12,715 nt of DNA from positions 1 through 12,715 of the forward strand of contig CACYCU010000040.1 of assembly GCA_902772945.1 (NCBI GenBank), read 5' to 3'. Both the position numbers and the translations under genes were made by a program. Below are positions 6,335 to 12,715 of the stretch, piece after piece. Below the pieces are notes generated by a model. That model made no database searches. It worked only from the letters and a program-made list of their open reading frames with translations, and had not been told where the DNA came from. Within the stretch, counting starts at the first letter, position 1. The number at the start of each line of letters is the position of its first letter. The stretch is from an uncultured bacterium. GTDB lineage: Bacteria; Cyanobacteriota; Vampirovibrionia; Gastranaerophilales; Gastranaerophilaceae.

Positions 6335-6952
6335 TTAAATGTTCAGTATAAATCCGCCTTTATCTGCATTTTCGAGTTTTTCACCTTCAATTTTTGCTCT
6401 TAGATTTTTAATATATTTGTATACATAATCTCTCGGTAAATCAAGCAATGCTGCTAAATCTTTTGCATATACAATTTTACCTTTGTTTTGAGCAAAGTAA
6501 TCAAAAACTTTTTGTTCTCTGTCGGTTAAGGCTTTTTTGAATACAACTCTAACTTCATCTCTTAAAGATTCGCTAGCCTTAGGAGCTTTTGTAGTTTTTG
6601 CAGCAGGCTTAACTTTTTTAGGAGCTGTTTTCTTTTCTGCTTTTGGCTTTTCTGTTTTAACAATTTTTTCTTCTTTTTGAATTCTGCTTACTGAAAATGG
6701 TGTCGGGGCAATTTGTTGTTCTCTTTCAAAAGCTCTCTCCGCAATAGAACTCAATCTTTCTGCGTGGTCTTTTTTATATGCAGGTTCTTCAGAGACAACG
6801 GGTTTCCCTTGAAGAACTATATCAATCAAGTCATTGGTCGGCTTTGATTGTTCTAATTTTTTCCCTAATCTGGCAGCATACTCTTCTAAAGTTATTTTTT
6901 CTAATGAGCTTCTCCATTGTTTAATCTCTTCCTTGCTCAAATATTCCGACAT
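6335..6952 (-). CDS. Lys/Ala-rich protein with C-terminal winged-helix DNA-binding domain
   Basis: A 205-residue protein in three parts. Residues 1-85 are a charged helical region (EEIKQWRSSLEKITLEEYAARLGKKL). Residues about 92-127 are a low-complexity Lys/Ala/Pro linker of the kind seen in nucleic-acid-binding proteins. Residues 142-205 match the style of an OmpR-type winged helix: LTDREQKVFDYFAQNKGKIVYAKDLAALL, recognition helix YVYKYIKNLRAKI, and a wing ending NADKGGFILNI. No receiver domain is present, so it is not a classical response regulator. It may be a transcription factor or a chromosome-associated protein. ATG 6950-6952 has AAGGAG 8 bases upstream. An imperfect 18-base palindrome lies upstream, and a shared terminator follows. 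Confidence 0.75.
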   Translation of the reverse strand: MSEYLSKEEIKQWRSSLEKITLEEYAARLGKKLEQSKPTNDLIDIVLQGKPVVSEEPAYKKDHAERLSSIAERAFEREQQIAPTPFSVSRIQKEEKIVKTEKPKAEKKTAPKKVKPAAKTTKAPKASESLRDEVRVVFKKALTDREQKVFDYFAQNKGKIVYAKDLAALLDLPRDYVYKYIKNLRAKIEGEKLENADKGGFILNI

Positions 6953-6992
6953 TCATTAATCTCCTTAAATCTTCTCTACATTTCTAATCTAT

Positions 6993-7010
6993 CATAAATC
7001 ATGCTTTATG
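6993..7010. promoter_or_regulatory. 18-base near-perfect palindrome upstream of the winged-helix gene
   Basis: CATAAATCATGCTTTATG matches its own reverse complement in 8 of 9 base pairs. It lies 40 bases before the winged-helix start and 54 bases after the kinase stop, and no T tract follows, so it looks more like an operator than a terminator. Autoregulation by the adjacent DNA-binding protein is a guess. Confidence 0.35.
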
Positions 7011-7064
7011 GCGCAAAATGTTTCATAACGTAAATTTTTGTTTATTTTGTAACAATTTTGAGAA

Positions 7065-7736
7065 CTAATATAATATTCCGGAATCAAGTATTTTTTGAAC
7101 TTCACTATTCATTATGCTGTGTATGTCTTTTATTGACTTGGTTCCGTCAATACTTTTAAAATTGTATTCCGACTTCATTATATTATATTGTTCAAGACAT
7201 TTTTTCTGATATATTTCAAAGCTTTTATAAAAATCTGTTGAAAAGCCGATATCTCTGCCGCTTTCATAATAGTTTAGTCCTGTTGTTCCTATTATTCTTT
7301 TTAATAAAACATCTACAGGCATATCAAGATAAAAAACCAAATCAGGTTCAGGTGCATAATCATAAAGGTTTTTTACCCATTCAATATCTTGTCCTCTTAC
7401 AACATCTCTTGCTAGTGCAGTATAGTAATATCTGTCTAAAAGTACAATAAATCCTGATTTTAATGCAGGTATAATTTGGTTTTCCAATCTGTCTGCAAAA
7501 TCTGCAGCATACAATAAACTAAAAGTTGTAGCGTTTAGTAAATTTCTTTCTTTTGCATCATCAATAACATCAGCAATAAGGCGTGATGTCTTCCATTCCG
7601 AAACCATAACACCGTATGATTGGTCTTGAATGGACTTTTTTAATAATTCCAACTGGGTCGATTTGCCGGAGCCGTCTGTTCCTTCAATAACAACTAGTAA
7701 ACCTTCATATCCGTGTTTTGTTTTATATTTTTTCAT
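7065..7736 (-). CDS. Thymidylate-kinase-like NMP kinase, second copy of a tandem pair
   Basis: A 223-residue P-loop kinase of the dTMP kinase fold. The Walker A motif EGTDGSGKST is at 18-27, LLYAADFADRL at 74-84 matches the family's AADR helix, and DRYYYTALARD at 101-111 corresponds to the DRY motif. It departs from textbook dTMP kinases: the REPGGT loop after strand 2 is replaced by SEWKTSRL (46-53), and DRYxDSSxAYQ becomes DRYYYTxxARD. The phosphate acceptor may therefore not be dTMP. It starts with ATG at 7736 (AAAGGAG 9 bases upstream), inside the end of its paralogue (14-base overlap), so the two are translationally coupled. It is the last gene of the ilvC operon and ends in TAG. Confidence 0.85.
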   Translation of the reverse strand: MKKYKTKHGYEGLLVVIEGTDGSGKSTQLELLKKSIQDQSYGVMVSEWKTSRLIADVIDDAKERNLLNATTFSLLYAADFADRLENQIIPALKSGFIVLLDRYYYTALARDVVRGQDIEWVKNLYDYAPEPDLVFYLDMPVDVLLKRIIGTTGLNYYESGRDIGFSTDFYKSFEIYQKKCLEQYNIMKSEYNFKSIDGTKSIKDIHSIMNSEVQKILDSGILY

Positions 7737-8409
7737 TCAAGTCTACTCCTTTGATTGAAAGAACATCTTTAAGCATATTCCTTATCTTAACTTGTTTTGA
7801 GTGAATAGAATCCATTGCATCAAGCTTTATTATACCAAATTCTTTAACCATTTTCTTATATTCCTTTGTAACTCGACCTTGAAATATTAAATAGCTTTCA
7901 TATGGATCATTGCTTAGTTTTAAGTCCATTCCGGCTTCATAAAATTTGGGAGCTCTGTTTGCGCAGATTCTATCCATTGCATCTTTGGGCTCAATGTCAA
8001 AGTAAATTGAGAGGTCAGGTTTTATCGCAAAACTGTATACTTCACGCACCCAATTGGGGTCGACTCCTCTTGCAACATCTCTCGCAAATGCTGTATATGC
8101 ATATCTATCAGCCAAAACGATAAATCCGGCCTTTAGGGCAGGGGCTATGACCTGTTTTAATCTGTCGGCGAAATCGACAGCGTGCAAAAGTGAAAATGTT
8201 CTTGGTGATAGCATATTTTTCTTTTTTGCTAATTTAGTTGTCTGGCTTATTAATTCTGAAGAATTCCATTCGGTAAATATAACGTCTTGTCCGATGGATT
8301 TTAGCCAATCTCGCAAAAGTGTAAGTTGTGTAGATTTCCCGGAACCGTCAATTCCTTCTACGCACACCAATGTCCCTTTATAATTATGGTTTTCATTTAA
8401 TCTGGACAA
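7723..8409 (-). CDS. Thymidylate-kinase-like NMP kinase, first copy of a tandem pair (TTG start)
   Basis: A 228-residue paralogue of the following kinase, alignable without gaps over about the first 150 residues. Walker A is EGIDGSGKST at 18-27, TEWNSSELI at 46-54 stands where dTMP kinases have REPGGT, SLLHAVDFADRL spans 73-84, and DRYAYTAFARDVARG spans 101-115. Both copies share FYEAG/YYESG-D near residues 157-162, in the region of the lid. The start is TTG (8407-8409), supported by GGAG 7 bases upstream and by the short 2-base gap to the preceding HD-domain gene. No ATG gives a full N-terminus. It probably phosphorylates a nucleoside monophosphate with ATP. A heterodimer with its neighbour is possible because dTMP kinases are dimers. 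Confidence 0.85.
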   Translation of the reverse strand: MSRLNENHNYKGTLVCVEGIDGSGKSTQLTLLRDWLKSIGQDVIFTEWNSSELISQTTKLAKKKNMLSPRTFSLLHAVDFADRLKQVIAPALKAGFIVLADRYAYTAFARDVARGVDPNWVREVYSFAIKPDLSIYFDIEPKDAMDRICANRAPKFYEAGMDLKLSNDPYESYLIFQGRVTKEYKKMVKEFGIIKLDAMDSIHSKQVKIRNMLKDVLSIKGVDLNEKI

Positions 8410-8411
8410 AT

Positions 8412-9254
8412 TTATACTCCTTTTTCTTCTAAAAGTTTGATATTAATTTTACCGAATTTAGCTGATAAATTGTCTACTAAATGTATAAAATACAATTCTG
8501 GTTCTAAATCTTTTTGATCAAGGTCTATGTTTGCTCCCCAATCGCTTCTCCCGTGATGTGCCGCAATCATTTTGGCAATTTCATTAAATCCGTTTGCCAT
8601 ACAGATTGTAAATCCGTATTGAGAATGAGTAAGCCATATTTTTCTGAAATTTTCATCATAATCAATTAAACCGGTAGTCGTATCAATTGTGTATTCAAAT
8701 ATTTTTCCTATATCATGCAGCATACAGGCTGCAAGAATGTTATCGGAATTAAATTTATAATCTGAAATTGCCATATTCTCTTTAGCGTATTTCAAACATT
8801 CAAGAGTGTGAACCATCAACCCGCCAATGTAGTTGTGGTGCATTAATTTTGCAGCAGGTGCAACTTTGATTCTCTCTTTGTGTTCCAGAAACAATTTTGT
8901 TAAAAACTGATTAAGTTTTTCATCCTGAATATTATTTATATTATCGAGAAGTTGTTTGTAAACTTTTTCTCTTTCATTTTCTTCAAGTCCCATTTTAGCT
9001 TCTTTGACAAGTGCAAGAGTTGAAACAAGACAATTGTTATATTTTTCGTTAAAAGATGCGGTAATTATTCTTACTATATTTCCTGTTCTAAATATTTTGC
9101 TGTCAAATCGATTTAGGGTTTCTTCCCAAAGTATGCAATTCAATATAGAATCATCACTGAGGTCTTTTAATTGTAATTTCCCCATTTTTGTTCCTGCTTT
9201 TGTGTCGCCTATTGAGAATGTAATAACTTCATAATCTGTATCTGTGCTAAACAT
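8412..9254 (-). CDS. YhaM-like OB-fold and HD-domain 3'-5' exoribonuclease/phosphohydrolase
   Basis: A 280-residue cytoplasmic protein. Residues about 1-85 form a small OB-like nucleic-acid-binding domain (KMGKLQLKDLSDDSI, NCILWEE, GNIVRIITASF). Residues about 135-270 are an HD metal-dependent hydrolase domain: HHNYIGGLMVHTLECL (139-154), the HD pair His180-Asp181 in LHDIGKIFEY, His210 in THSQYGF, AAHHGRSDWG (231-240) and Asp261 in HLVDNLSAK. OB plus HD with this motif order is the YhaM family, which trims RNA or DNA 3' ends. At 280 residues it is slightly shorter than YhaM of Firmicutes (about 310). GAGGA precedes ATG 9254. It starts 12 bases after ilvC and is followed after 2 bases by the kinases. 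Confidence 0.87.
   Translation of the reverse strand: MFSTDTDYEVITFSIGDTKAGTKMGKLQLKDLSDDSILNCILWEETLNRFDSKIFRTGNIVRIITASFNEKYNNCLVSTLALVKEAKMGLEENEREKVYKQLLDNINNIQDEKLNQFLTKLFLEHKERIKVAPAAKLMHHNYIGGLMVHTLECLKYAKENMAISDYKFNSDNILAACMLHDIGKIFEYTIDTTTGLIDYDENFRKIWLTHSQYGFTICMANGFNEIAKMIAAHHGRSDWGANIDLDQKDLEPELYFIHLVDNLSAKFGKINIKLLEEKGV
8417..8420 (-). promoter_or_regulatory. Ribosome binding site supporting the TTG start of the first kinase
   Basis: GGAG on the minus strand, 7 bases before TTG 8407-8409. It lies within the last codons of the upstream HD-domain gene, as expected for coupled translation. Confidence 0.6.
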
Positions 9255-9266
9255 TATTTCCTCGTA

Positions 9267-10292
9267 TTAATTTTTATTTCTGTCGATAATTTTTCCGCCG
9301 TCACCCCAAACAAATGAGGATCTGATTTCTTGTCCTACTTTTTCTATTAAGTGGTCTGCATTTTGTTTTCTTAGCTCATTAAATTTTTTACATCCGGATT
9401 GCATTTCATTCATAAATTCATCGGCAAAAGCTCCGGATTGAATGTCTTTAAGCAAATTTTTCATTGCTTGACGAGATTGTTCTCCAATAACTTTTGGGCC
9501 TCTAGTCATATCTCCGTATTCGGCTGTATTAGATATTGAATATCTCATATCAGCTAAACCACCCTGATTAATAAGATCTACAAGTAATTTCATCTCGTGT
9601 AAAACTTCAAAATATGCCATATAAGGTGAATAACCGGCTTCAACCAGAACTTCAAAACCTGTTTTAATTAATGCGGAAACGCCACCGCAGATTACGGCTT
9701 GTTCTCCAAAAAGGTCAGTTTCTGTTTCTTCTTTGAATGTTGTTTCAATAATGCCTGCTCTACCTGCACCTATCGCTGAGGCGTATGACAACGCTATGTC
9801 TTTTGAGTCTCCTGAAGGGTCTTGGTACACGGCTATTAAAGAGGGAACACCTCTTCCTATTTCATATTCACTTCTGACTGTATGACCAGGCCCTTTTGGC
9901 GCTACCATAATTACATTTATGTCTTTTGGAGCAATAATCTTTTTGTAATGGATATTAAAACCGTGAGAAAACATTAAATATTGTCCAGCTCTCATATTTG
10001 GTTTTATTTGTTCTTCAAAAACTTTTGCCTGAAGTTCGTCAGGAATAAGTATTTGAACAATATCAGCATATTTTACGGCATCCTCTATTGTCATAGTTCT
10101 AAAACCATACTGTTTTGCTTTTTTATCGGAGTTTCCGCCGAGACGCAGCCCAAGTACCACATCACATCCGGAATCTTTTAAATTCATAGATTGTCCGTAT
10201 CCCTGAGAACCAAAACCTATTACTGCAATTTTTTTTGTTTTTATTAAATCTTTATTAATATCTTTATCAAGTATTATTTCTAAATTATTCAT
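9267..10292 (-). CDS. ilvC: Ketol-acid reductoisomerase (class I)
   Basis: IlvC rearranges and reduces acetolactate and acetohydroxybutyrate in valine and isoleucine synthesis. The 341-residue length fits the short class I form. GFGSQGYGQS at 26-35 is the dinucleotide-binding turn, His110 in FSHGFNIH and Lys133 in APKGPGHTV are active-site residues, Asp193 and Glu197 in DLFGEQ and Glu229/Glu233 in YFEVLHEMKL bind Mg2+, and SISNTAEYGD contains Ser254. The cofactor loop reads GLRLGGNSDKK (48-58), unlike the common GLRxGSxS, so NADPH preference is uncertain. The ATG at 10292 has GAGG 7 bases upstream. It heads a four-gene operon. No other branched-chain amino-acid gene is in the window. Confidence 0.97.
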   Translation of the reverse strand: MNNLEIILDKDINKDLIKTKKIAVIGFGSQGYGQSMNLKDSGCDVVLGLRLGGNSDKKAKQYGFRTMTIEDAVKYADIVQILIPDELQAKVFEEQIKPNMRAGQYLMFSHGFNIHYKKIIAPKDINVIMVAPKGPGHTVRSEYEIGRGVPSLIAVYQDPSGDSKDIALSYASAIGAGRAGIIETTFKEETETDLFGEQAVICGGVSALIKTGFEVLVEAGYSPYMAYFEVLHEMKLLVDLINQGGLADMRYSISNTAEYGDMTRGPKVIGEQSRQAMKNLLKDIQSGAFADEFMNEMQSGCKKFNELRKQNADHLIEKVGQEIRSSFVWGDGGKIIDRNKN

Positions 10293-10384
10293 ATCCCGAC
10301 CTCGCTATAAACAAACTTTATCACAAACATATTTTATGATTAACATTAAGTTACAATTAGTAAATTATTTATATTCATCTGTTT

Positions 10385-10390
10385 TATAAA
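10385..10390 (+). promoter_or_regulatory. Possible -10 box immediately before the unknown gene at 10396
   Basis: TATAAA ends 5 bases before the ATG. No Shine-Dalgarno sequence precedes this ATG and the -35 position is poor. If used, transcription would begin at about the start codon. Confidence 0.35.
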
Positions 10391-10395
10391 ATCTG

Positions 10396-11037
10396 ATGAT
10401 AAATGCAGTACCTTCAAGACAATTTAACAACAGTATTAATTACGACAAAAAAATAGCTTTTACAGGAAGAAACTGGAATAAGGCATATAATGCATGCTGC
10501 GACAGCTTTGAATATTCTGATTGTATGAAGTTTACCAAAAAGATATTTAATTATGCTCCGAAAAATTCTGAGGCTGTCGATGTATATAAAGGCCCAAAGA
10601 ATATGGATGCCGGTTTGTCAACGGAAGCATTAAAAGATGTAGGCGGCGGATACTTAAAAGCTGACTGTATGACACCACTTAGTACAACGGGAGTAAGGAC
10701 TTGTGCTGTACTTAATGCTGTTGATGAGGAAACTTGTGAACATATTCTTTATCATGTTCATGATGAAACTCCGACTCATAAAATAGAACAGTTTTTACGA
10801 AAATTTTTACCGAATTTTAATAAAGTAAATATAGTCGGCGGAGATCAGTTTAAAACTGTAAATACTATGAAGAAAATATTAAATGCAGTGGAAAATATTA
10901 ACCCTTATGCAGAAAAAATTTTTTATCATACGACAACGGATAACCCGGAAGTTGTTGCTTACTGTGGGGATATTTATTATATGAAAGGCAAGCAGGGGAA
11001 TGTATCGTTTATCCAAAAAGATGATTATTGGTATTAA
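10396..11037 (+). CDS. Unknown 213-residue protein with a CheD-like Thr-Cys-His arrangement
   Basis: There is no signal peptide or membrane helix. The N-terminus is a polar Asn-rich leader ending in IAFTG (20-24). The region about 90-165 recalls the CheD deamidase fold: strand, TTGVRTCAVL with Thr97 and Cys103, then ILYHVHDETP with His120. IVGGDQFKTVNTMKKIL at 146-162 stands where CheD has a GGA/Nxxxxxxxx L segment. The spacings Thr-6-Cys and Cys-17-His equal those I recall for the CheD catalytic residues. No chemotaxis gene is nearby, so the target would differ. The similarity is motif-level only and could be chance. There is no visible ribosome site. Its stop overlaps the stop of the convergent gene by 3 bases. 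Confidence 0.75.
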   Translation: MINAVPSRQFNNSINYDKKIAFTGRNWNKAYNACCDSFEYSDCMKFTKKIFNYAPKNSEAVDVYKGPKNMDAGLSTEALKDVGGGYLKADCMTPLSTTGVRTCAVLNAVDEETCEHILYHVHDETPTHKIEQFLRKFLPNFNKVNIVGGDQFKTVNTMKKILNAVENINPYAEKIFYHTTTDNPEVVAYCGDIYYMKGKQGNVSFIQKDDYWY

Positions 11038-12002
11038 GATGAAACTTCTCCAAATTGGAATAATTGCAGAGCTTGCTCAGGCTGCTTTATTTGCTTATAA
11101 AAGTCCTTGATTAATACACATTGAGTTTGTATGCAGTTTAATTTTCTTTTATGGAGATAAGTTTCCATATCGTCAGCATAATTTGTATATTGTCTGTGCC
11201 TTAAAAATACGCAGTATTTTGATTTTCTTGTTTTAATTTGTGATATTGCAAAATTTAAAATTTCATCATAAGGAATCTTGTAAGCATCATTTAGTGACAT
11301 GTCAACAATAAAATTAAAATTGTCGCTTGTTGTAATTGAAACATATGCAATAATTTTTTGATTATCAGCTTCCAATACATACCTGTTTTTGTAGAAATTT
11401 GTAAAACCGGCAAGTGTTGGTTCAAGATATTCTGTTTTGATTCTTTCAAGAGATGGCTTATATAGATTCTTAAGTTCTGCATTGTATAATTTTGCAATTT
11501 GTTTAGCATCAGAATTTTGGCAATATCTGAACGGGGCTTTTTTATTTGTCTCAGGTGTAAAATTATCAAGTTTCCATAGGTTTTCATAGCTGCAATGTCT
11601 GAACCCGCATCCGTTTGAAAACAAGTCCAACATCTCGTCATGAGATTGATCAACCAGAACTCTAAATGATACGGCACCTTTTGCACCATATCTGGCTATG
11701 ACAAATTCCACTAACTGTTTGCCTATATCGTATAAGTTTTGTTTAAAAACAAGTCTTGTAATATTGATTTTGTAAGGGTTTCCAGATGTTGGAACAACAG
11801 TGATTAATCCTAAAATTTCTTTATTTTCAAGAAGAATATATGATTCAGGCAAAAATTTGTACTTTAAAGGAAGTACTGCATGGATTGAATAAAAAGCTTC
11901 TGTAAGTATTGCTCTTGAAAACTTTTCGTCACTTCCAAGGTATGCGATCATTTTTTTTAATTTAGGTGCATCAAAACAATTTAAACGTCTTATTATTGTC
12001 AT
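11034..12002 (-). CDS. Putative tandem GNAT-like acetyltransferase
   Basis: A 322-residue soluble protein. Residues 1-145 have the course of a GNAT domain: an N-terminal RRLNCFDAPKLKKMI helix, YILLENKEILGLITVV strands, an acetyl-CoA loop region with YDIGKQLVEFVIARYG (91-106) and the terminal GCGFR (131-135) typical of the GNAT beta6-beta7 end. The usual R/Q-x-x-G-x-G/A is weak here. Residues 157-310 look like a second, degraded GNAT-like unit (RYCQNSDAKQIAKLYNAELK, then VLEADNQKIIAYVSI). The substrate is unknown. The ATG at 12002 has no ribosome site, and an excellent promoter sits so close that the mRNA may be leaderless. It is convergent with and overlaps the 10396 gene, and is divergent from the dehydrogenase gene. 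Confidence 0.8.
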   Translation of the reverse strand: MTIIRRLNCFDAPKLKKMIAYLGSDEKFSRAILTEAFYSIHAVLPLKYKFLPESYILLENKEILGLITVVPTSGNPYKINITRLVFKQNLYDIGKQLVEFVIARYGAKGAVSFRVLVDQSHDEMLDLFSNGCGFRHCSYENLWKLDNFTPETNKKAPFRYCQNSDAKQIAKLYNAELKNLYKPSLERIKTEYLEPTLAGFTNFYKNRYVLEADNQKIIAYVSITTSDNFNFIVDMSLNDAYKIPYDEILNFAISQIKTRKSKYCVFLRHRQYTNYADDMETYLHKRKLNCIQTQCVLIKDFYKQIKQPEQALQLFQFGEVSS

Positions 12003-12008
12003 AACCCG

Positions 12009-12037
12009 ATTATATATCTTATTAAATTTCTTTTCAA
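12009..12037 (-). promoter_or_regulatory. Strong sigma-70-type promoter of the GNAT-like gene
   Basis: On the minus strand TTGAAA (12037-12032), exactly 17 bases, then TATAAT (12014-12009). The predicted transcription start, 7 bases past the -10, is 12002, the A of the ATG. Confidence 0.75.
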
Positions 12038-12042
12038 GTTTG

Positions 12043-12051
12043 TGTTAATAT
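12043..12051 (+). promoter_or_regulatory. Possible extended -10 box of the dehydrogenase gene
   Basis: TGTTAATAT fits TG-n-TAATAT, an extended -10, ending 6 bases before ATG 12058. TATAAA at 12049-12054 is an alternative. The -35 region is weak. No ribosome site is seen. Confidence 0.4.
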
Positions 12052-12057
12052 AAAAAT

Positions 12058-12715
12058 ATGAAAACAGCCGTAATACAAAATGATAAAATTGTCATAAAAG
12101 ATGCTGATAATCTCGAACTGAATGATAAGAATGGTGCAATTGTTAAAGTTTTAGGATGCGGATTATGCGGTTCTGATATTGTAAAATTTATTCACAAGAT
12201 ATCAAAAGACGGTACTGTTTTGGGACACGAAATTGTAGCAGAAATTATAGATATAAATTCTAAAACAAAATTTAAAAGAGGCGATATAATCGTAACTTCG
12301 CATCACATCCCTTGTGGAAATTGTGTCTATTGCAAACACGGAAATGTTTCTATGTGTGAACATTTTAAATCTACAAATATTAGGCCGGGTGGTTTCTCTG
12401 AATATGTATATTTGACTGAAGAACATCTTGAGAATGTTGCACATTTAAAACCTGAGAATTTATCAAATATTGAAGCTTCGTTTTATGAGCCGTTAGGCTG
12501 TATTGTGAGAGCAGTGAAACGTGCGAATTTGTTGCGTAATGATAAAGTTCTTGTTGTTGGCTTGGGAACAATCGGTCTTTTAACATCTCAAGCACTTAAG
12601 GCATACGGAGCAGATGTTACAGGTTGTGATTTGTTGGAAGATAGAATATCACTTGCGAAAAATTTTGGAATAAACTCTGTTAAAGATGTTGAAGGCTTGT
12701 TTGATGCAATATTTA
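12058..12715 (+). CDS. Zinc-dependent medium-chain alcohol/polyol dehydrogenase (partial, runs off the right edge)
   Basis: The first 219 residues are visible. This medium-chain dehydrogenase oxidises an alcohol, sugar alcohol or amino alcohol with NAD(P). The catalytic zinc residues are probably Cys37 in CGLCGSD, His57-Glu58 in LGHE, and Glu144 in FYEPLG, an E-x-PLG pattern seen in sorbitol/threonine dehydrogenases. The structural zinc is bound by Cys86, Cys89, Cys92 and Cys100 (PCGNCVYCKHGNVSMC). The Rossmann fold starts at VLVVGLGTIG (164-173), and Asp191 in VTGCD at the end of the second strand suggests NAD rather than NADP. The substrate cannot be told. ATG 12058 is the first possible start, lies 55 bases from the divergent GNAT-like gene, and lacks a ribosome site. 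Confidence 0.9.
   Translation, partial: MKTAVIQNDKIVIKDADNLELNDKNGAIVKVLGCGLCGSDIVKFIHKISKDGTVLGHEIVAEIIDINSKTKFKRGDIIVTSHHIPCGNCVYCKHGNVSMCEHFKSTNIRPGGFSEYVYLTEEHLENVAHLKPENLSNIEASFYEPLGCIVRAVKRANLLRNDKVLVVGLGTIGLLTSQALKAYGADVTGCDLLEDRISLAKNFGINSVKDVEGLFDAIF

Noticed and set aside
1..12715. Mobile elements, CRISPR repeats, toxin-antitoxin pairs or phage genes
   Set aside because: No transposase or integrase motif, no regularly spaced direct repeats and no small coupled gene pair typical of toxin-antitoxin systems were seen by reading both strands.

Overview
The window reads as chromosomal DNA from a low-GC bacterium related to cyanobacteria. The best guess is the Gastranaerophilales/Melainabacteria (Vampirovibrionia) group. 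This is an inference from gene content: an SLH-domain surface protein, a stand-alone SecD, class I IlvC, strong GGAG ribosome sites, and two unknown proteins with a short N-terminal S/A-F-K/T-A/G motif. I could not test it by alignment. No insertion sequence, phage gene, CRISPR array or long repeat is visible, and no stretch longer than about 130 bases lacks a gene.

Layout. Bases 1-1187 (minus) hold secD, interrupted by an in-frame TGA at 606-608 where a conserved glycine is expected. Upstream of it lies dapA (1246-2139, minus; lysine/diaminopimelate pathway). Divergent from dapA is an exported M48 metalloprotease with a C-terminal TPR-like region (2270-3571). A tRNA-Gln(CUG) gene follows at 3612-3682, only 18 bases before a single-domain voltage-gated cation channel (3701-4528) whose selectivity filter carries two aspartates. 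A convergent unknown gene (4503-5009, minus) overlaps the channel 3' end. Next come a secreted triple-SLH protein (5136-6281), a bidirectional terminator (6283-6311) and a Lys/Ala-rich winged-helix protein (6335-6952, minus).

Bases 10292 to 7065 (minus) form one compact operon: ilvC, a YhaM-like OB-HD phosphohydrolase/ribonuclease, and two tandem thymidylate-kinase-like paralogues. The genes are separated by 12 bases, by 2 bases, and by a 14-base overlap. To the right lie an unknown protein with a CheD-like Thr/Cys/His arrangement (10396-11037), a tandem GNAT-like protein (11034-12002, minus) and a partial zinc-dependent alcohol/polyol dehydrogenase (12058 to the right edge).

Points that stand out: the secD nonsense codon; the Asp-Asp channel filter; the tRNA-channel transcript arrangement; the CheD-like active-site spacing; the paired atypical nucleotide kinases; and the three rightmost genes, which lack a Shine-Dalgarno sequence and have -10 boxes placed so that transcription would begin at the start codon. 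Most genes are ordinary housekeeping or envelope functions. I see no obvious defence island or biosynthetic cluster.
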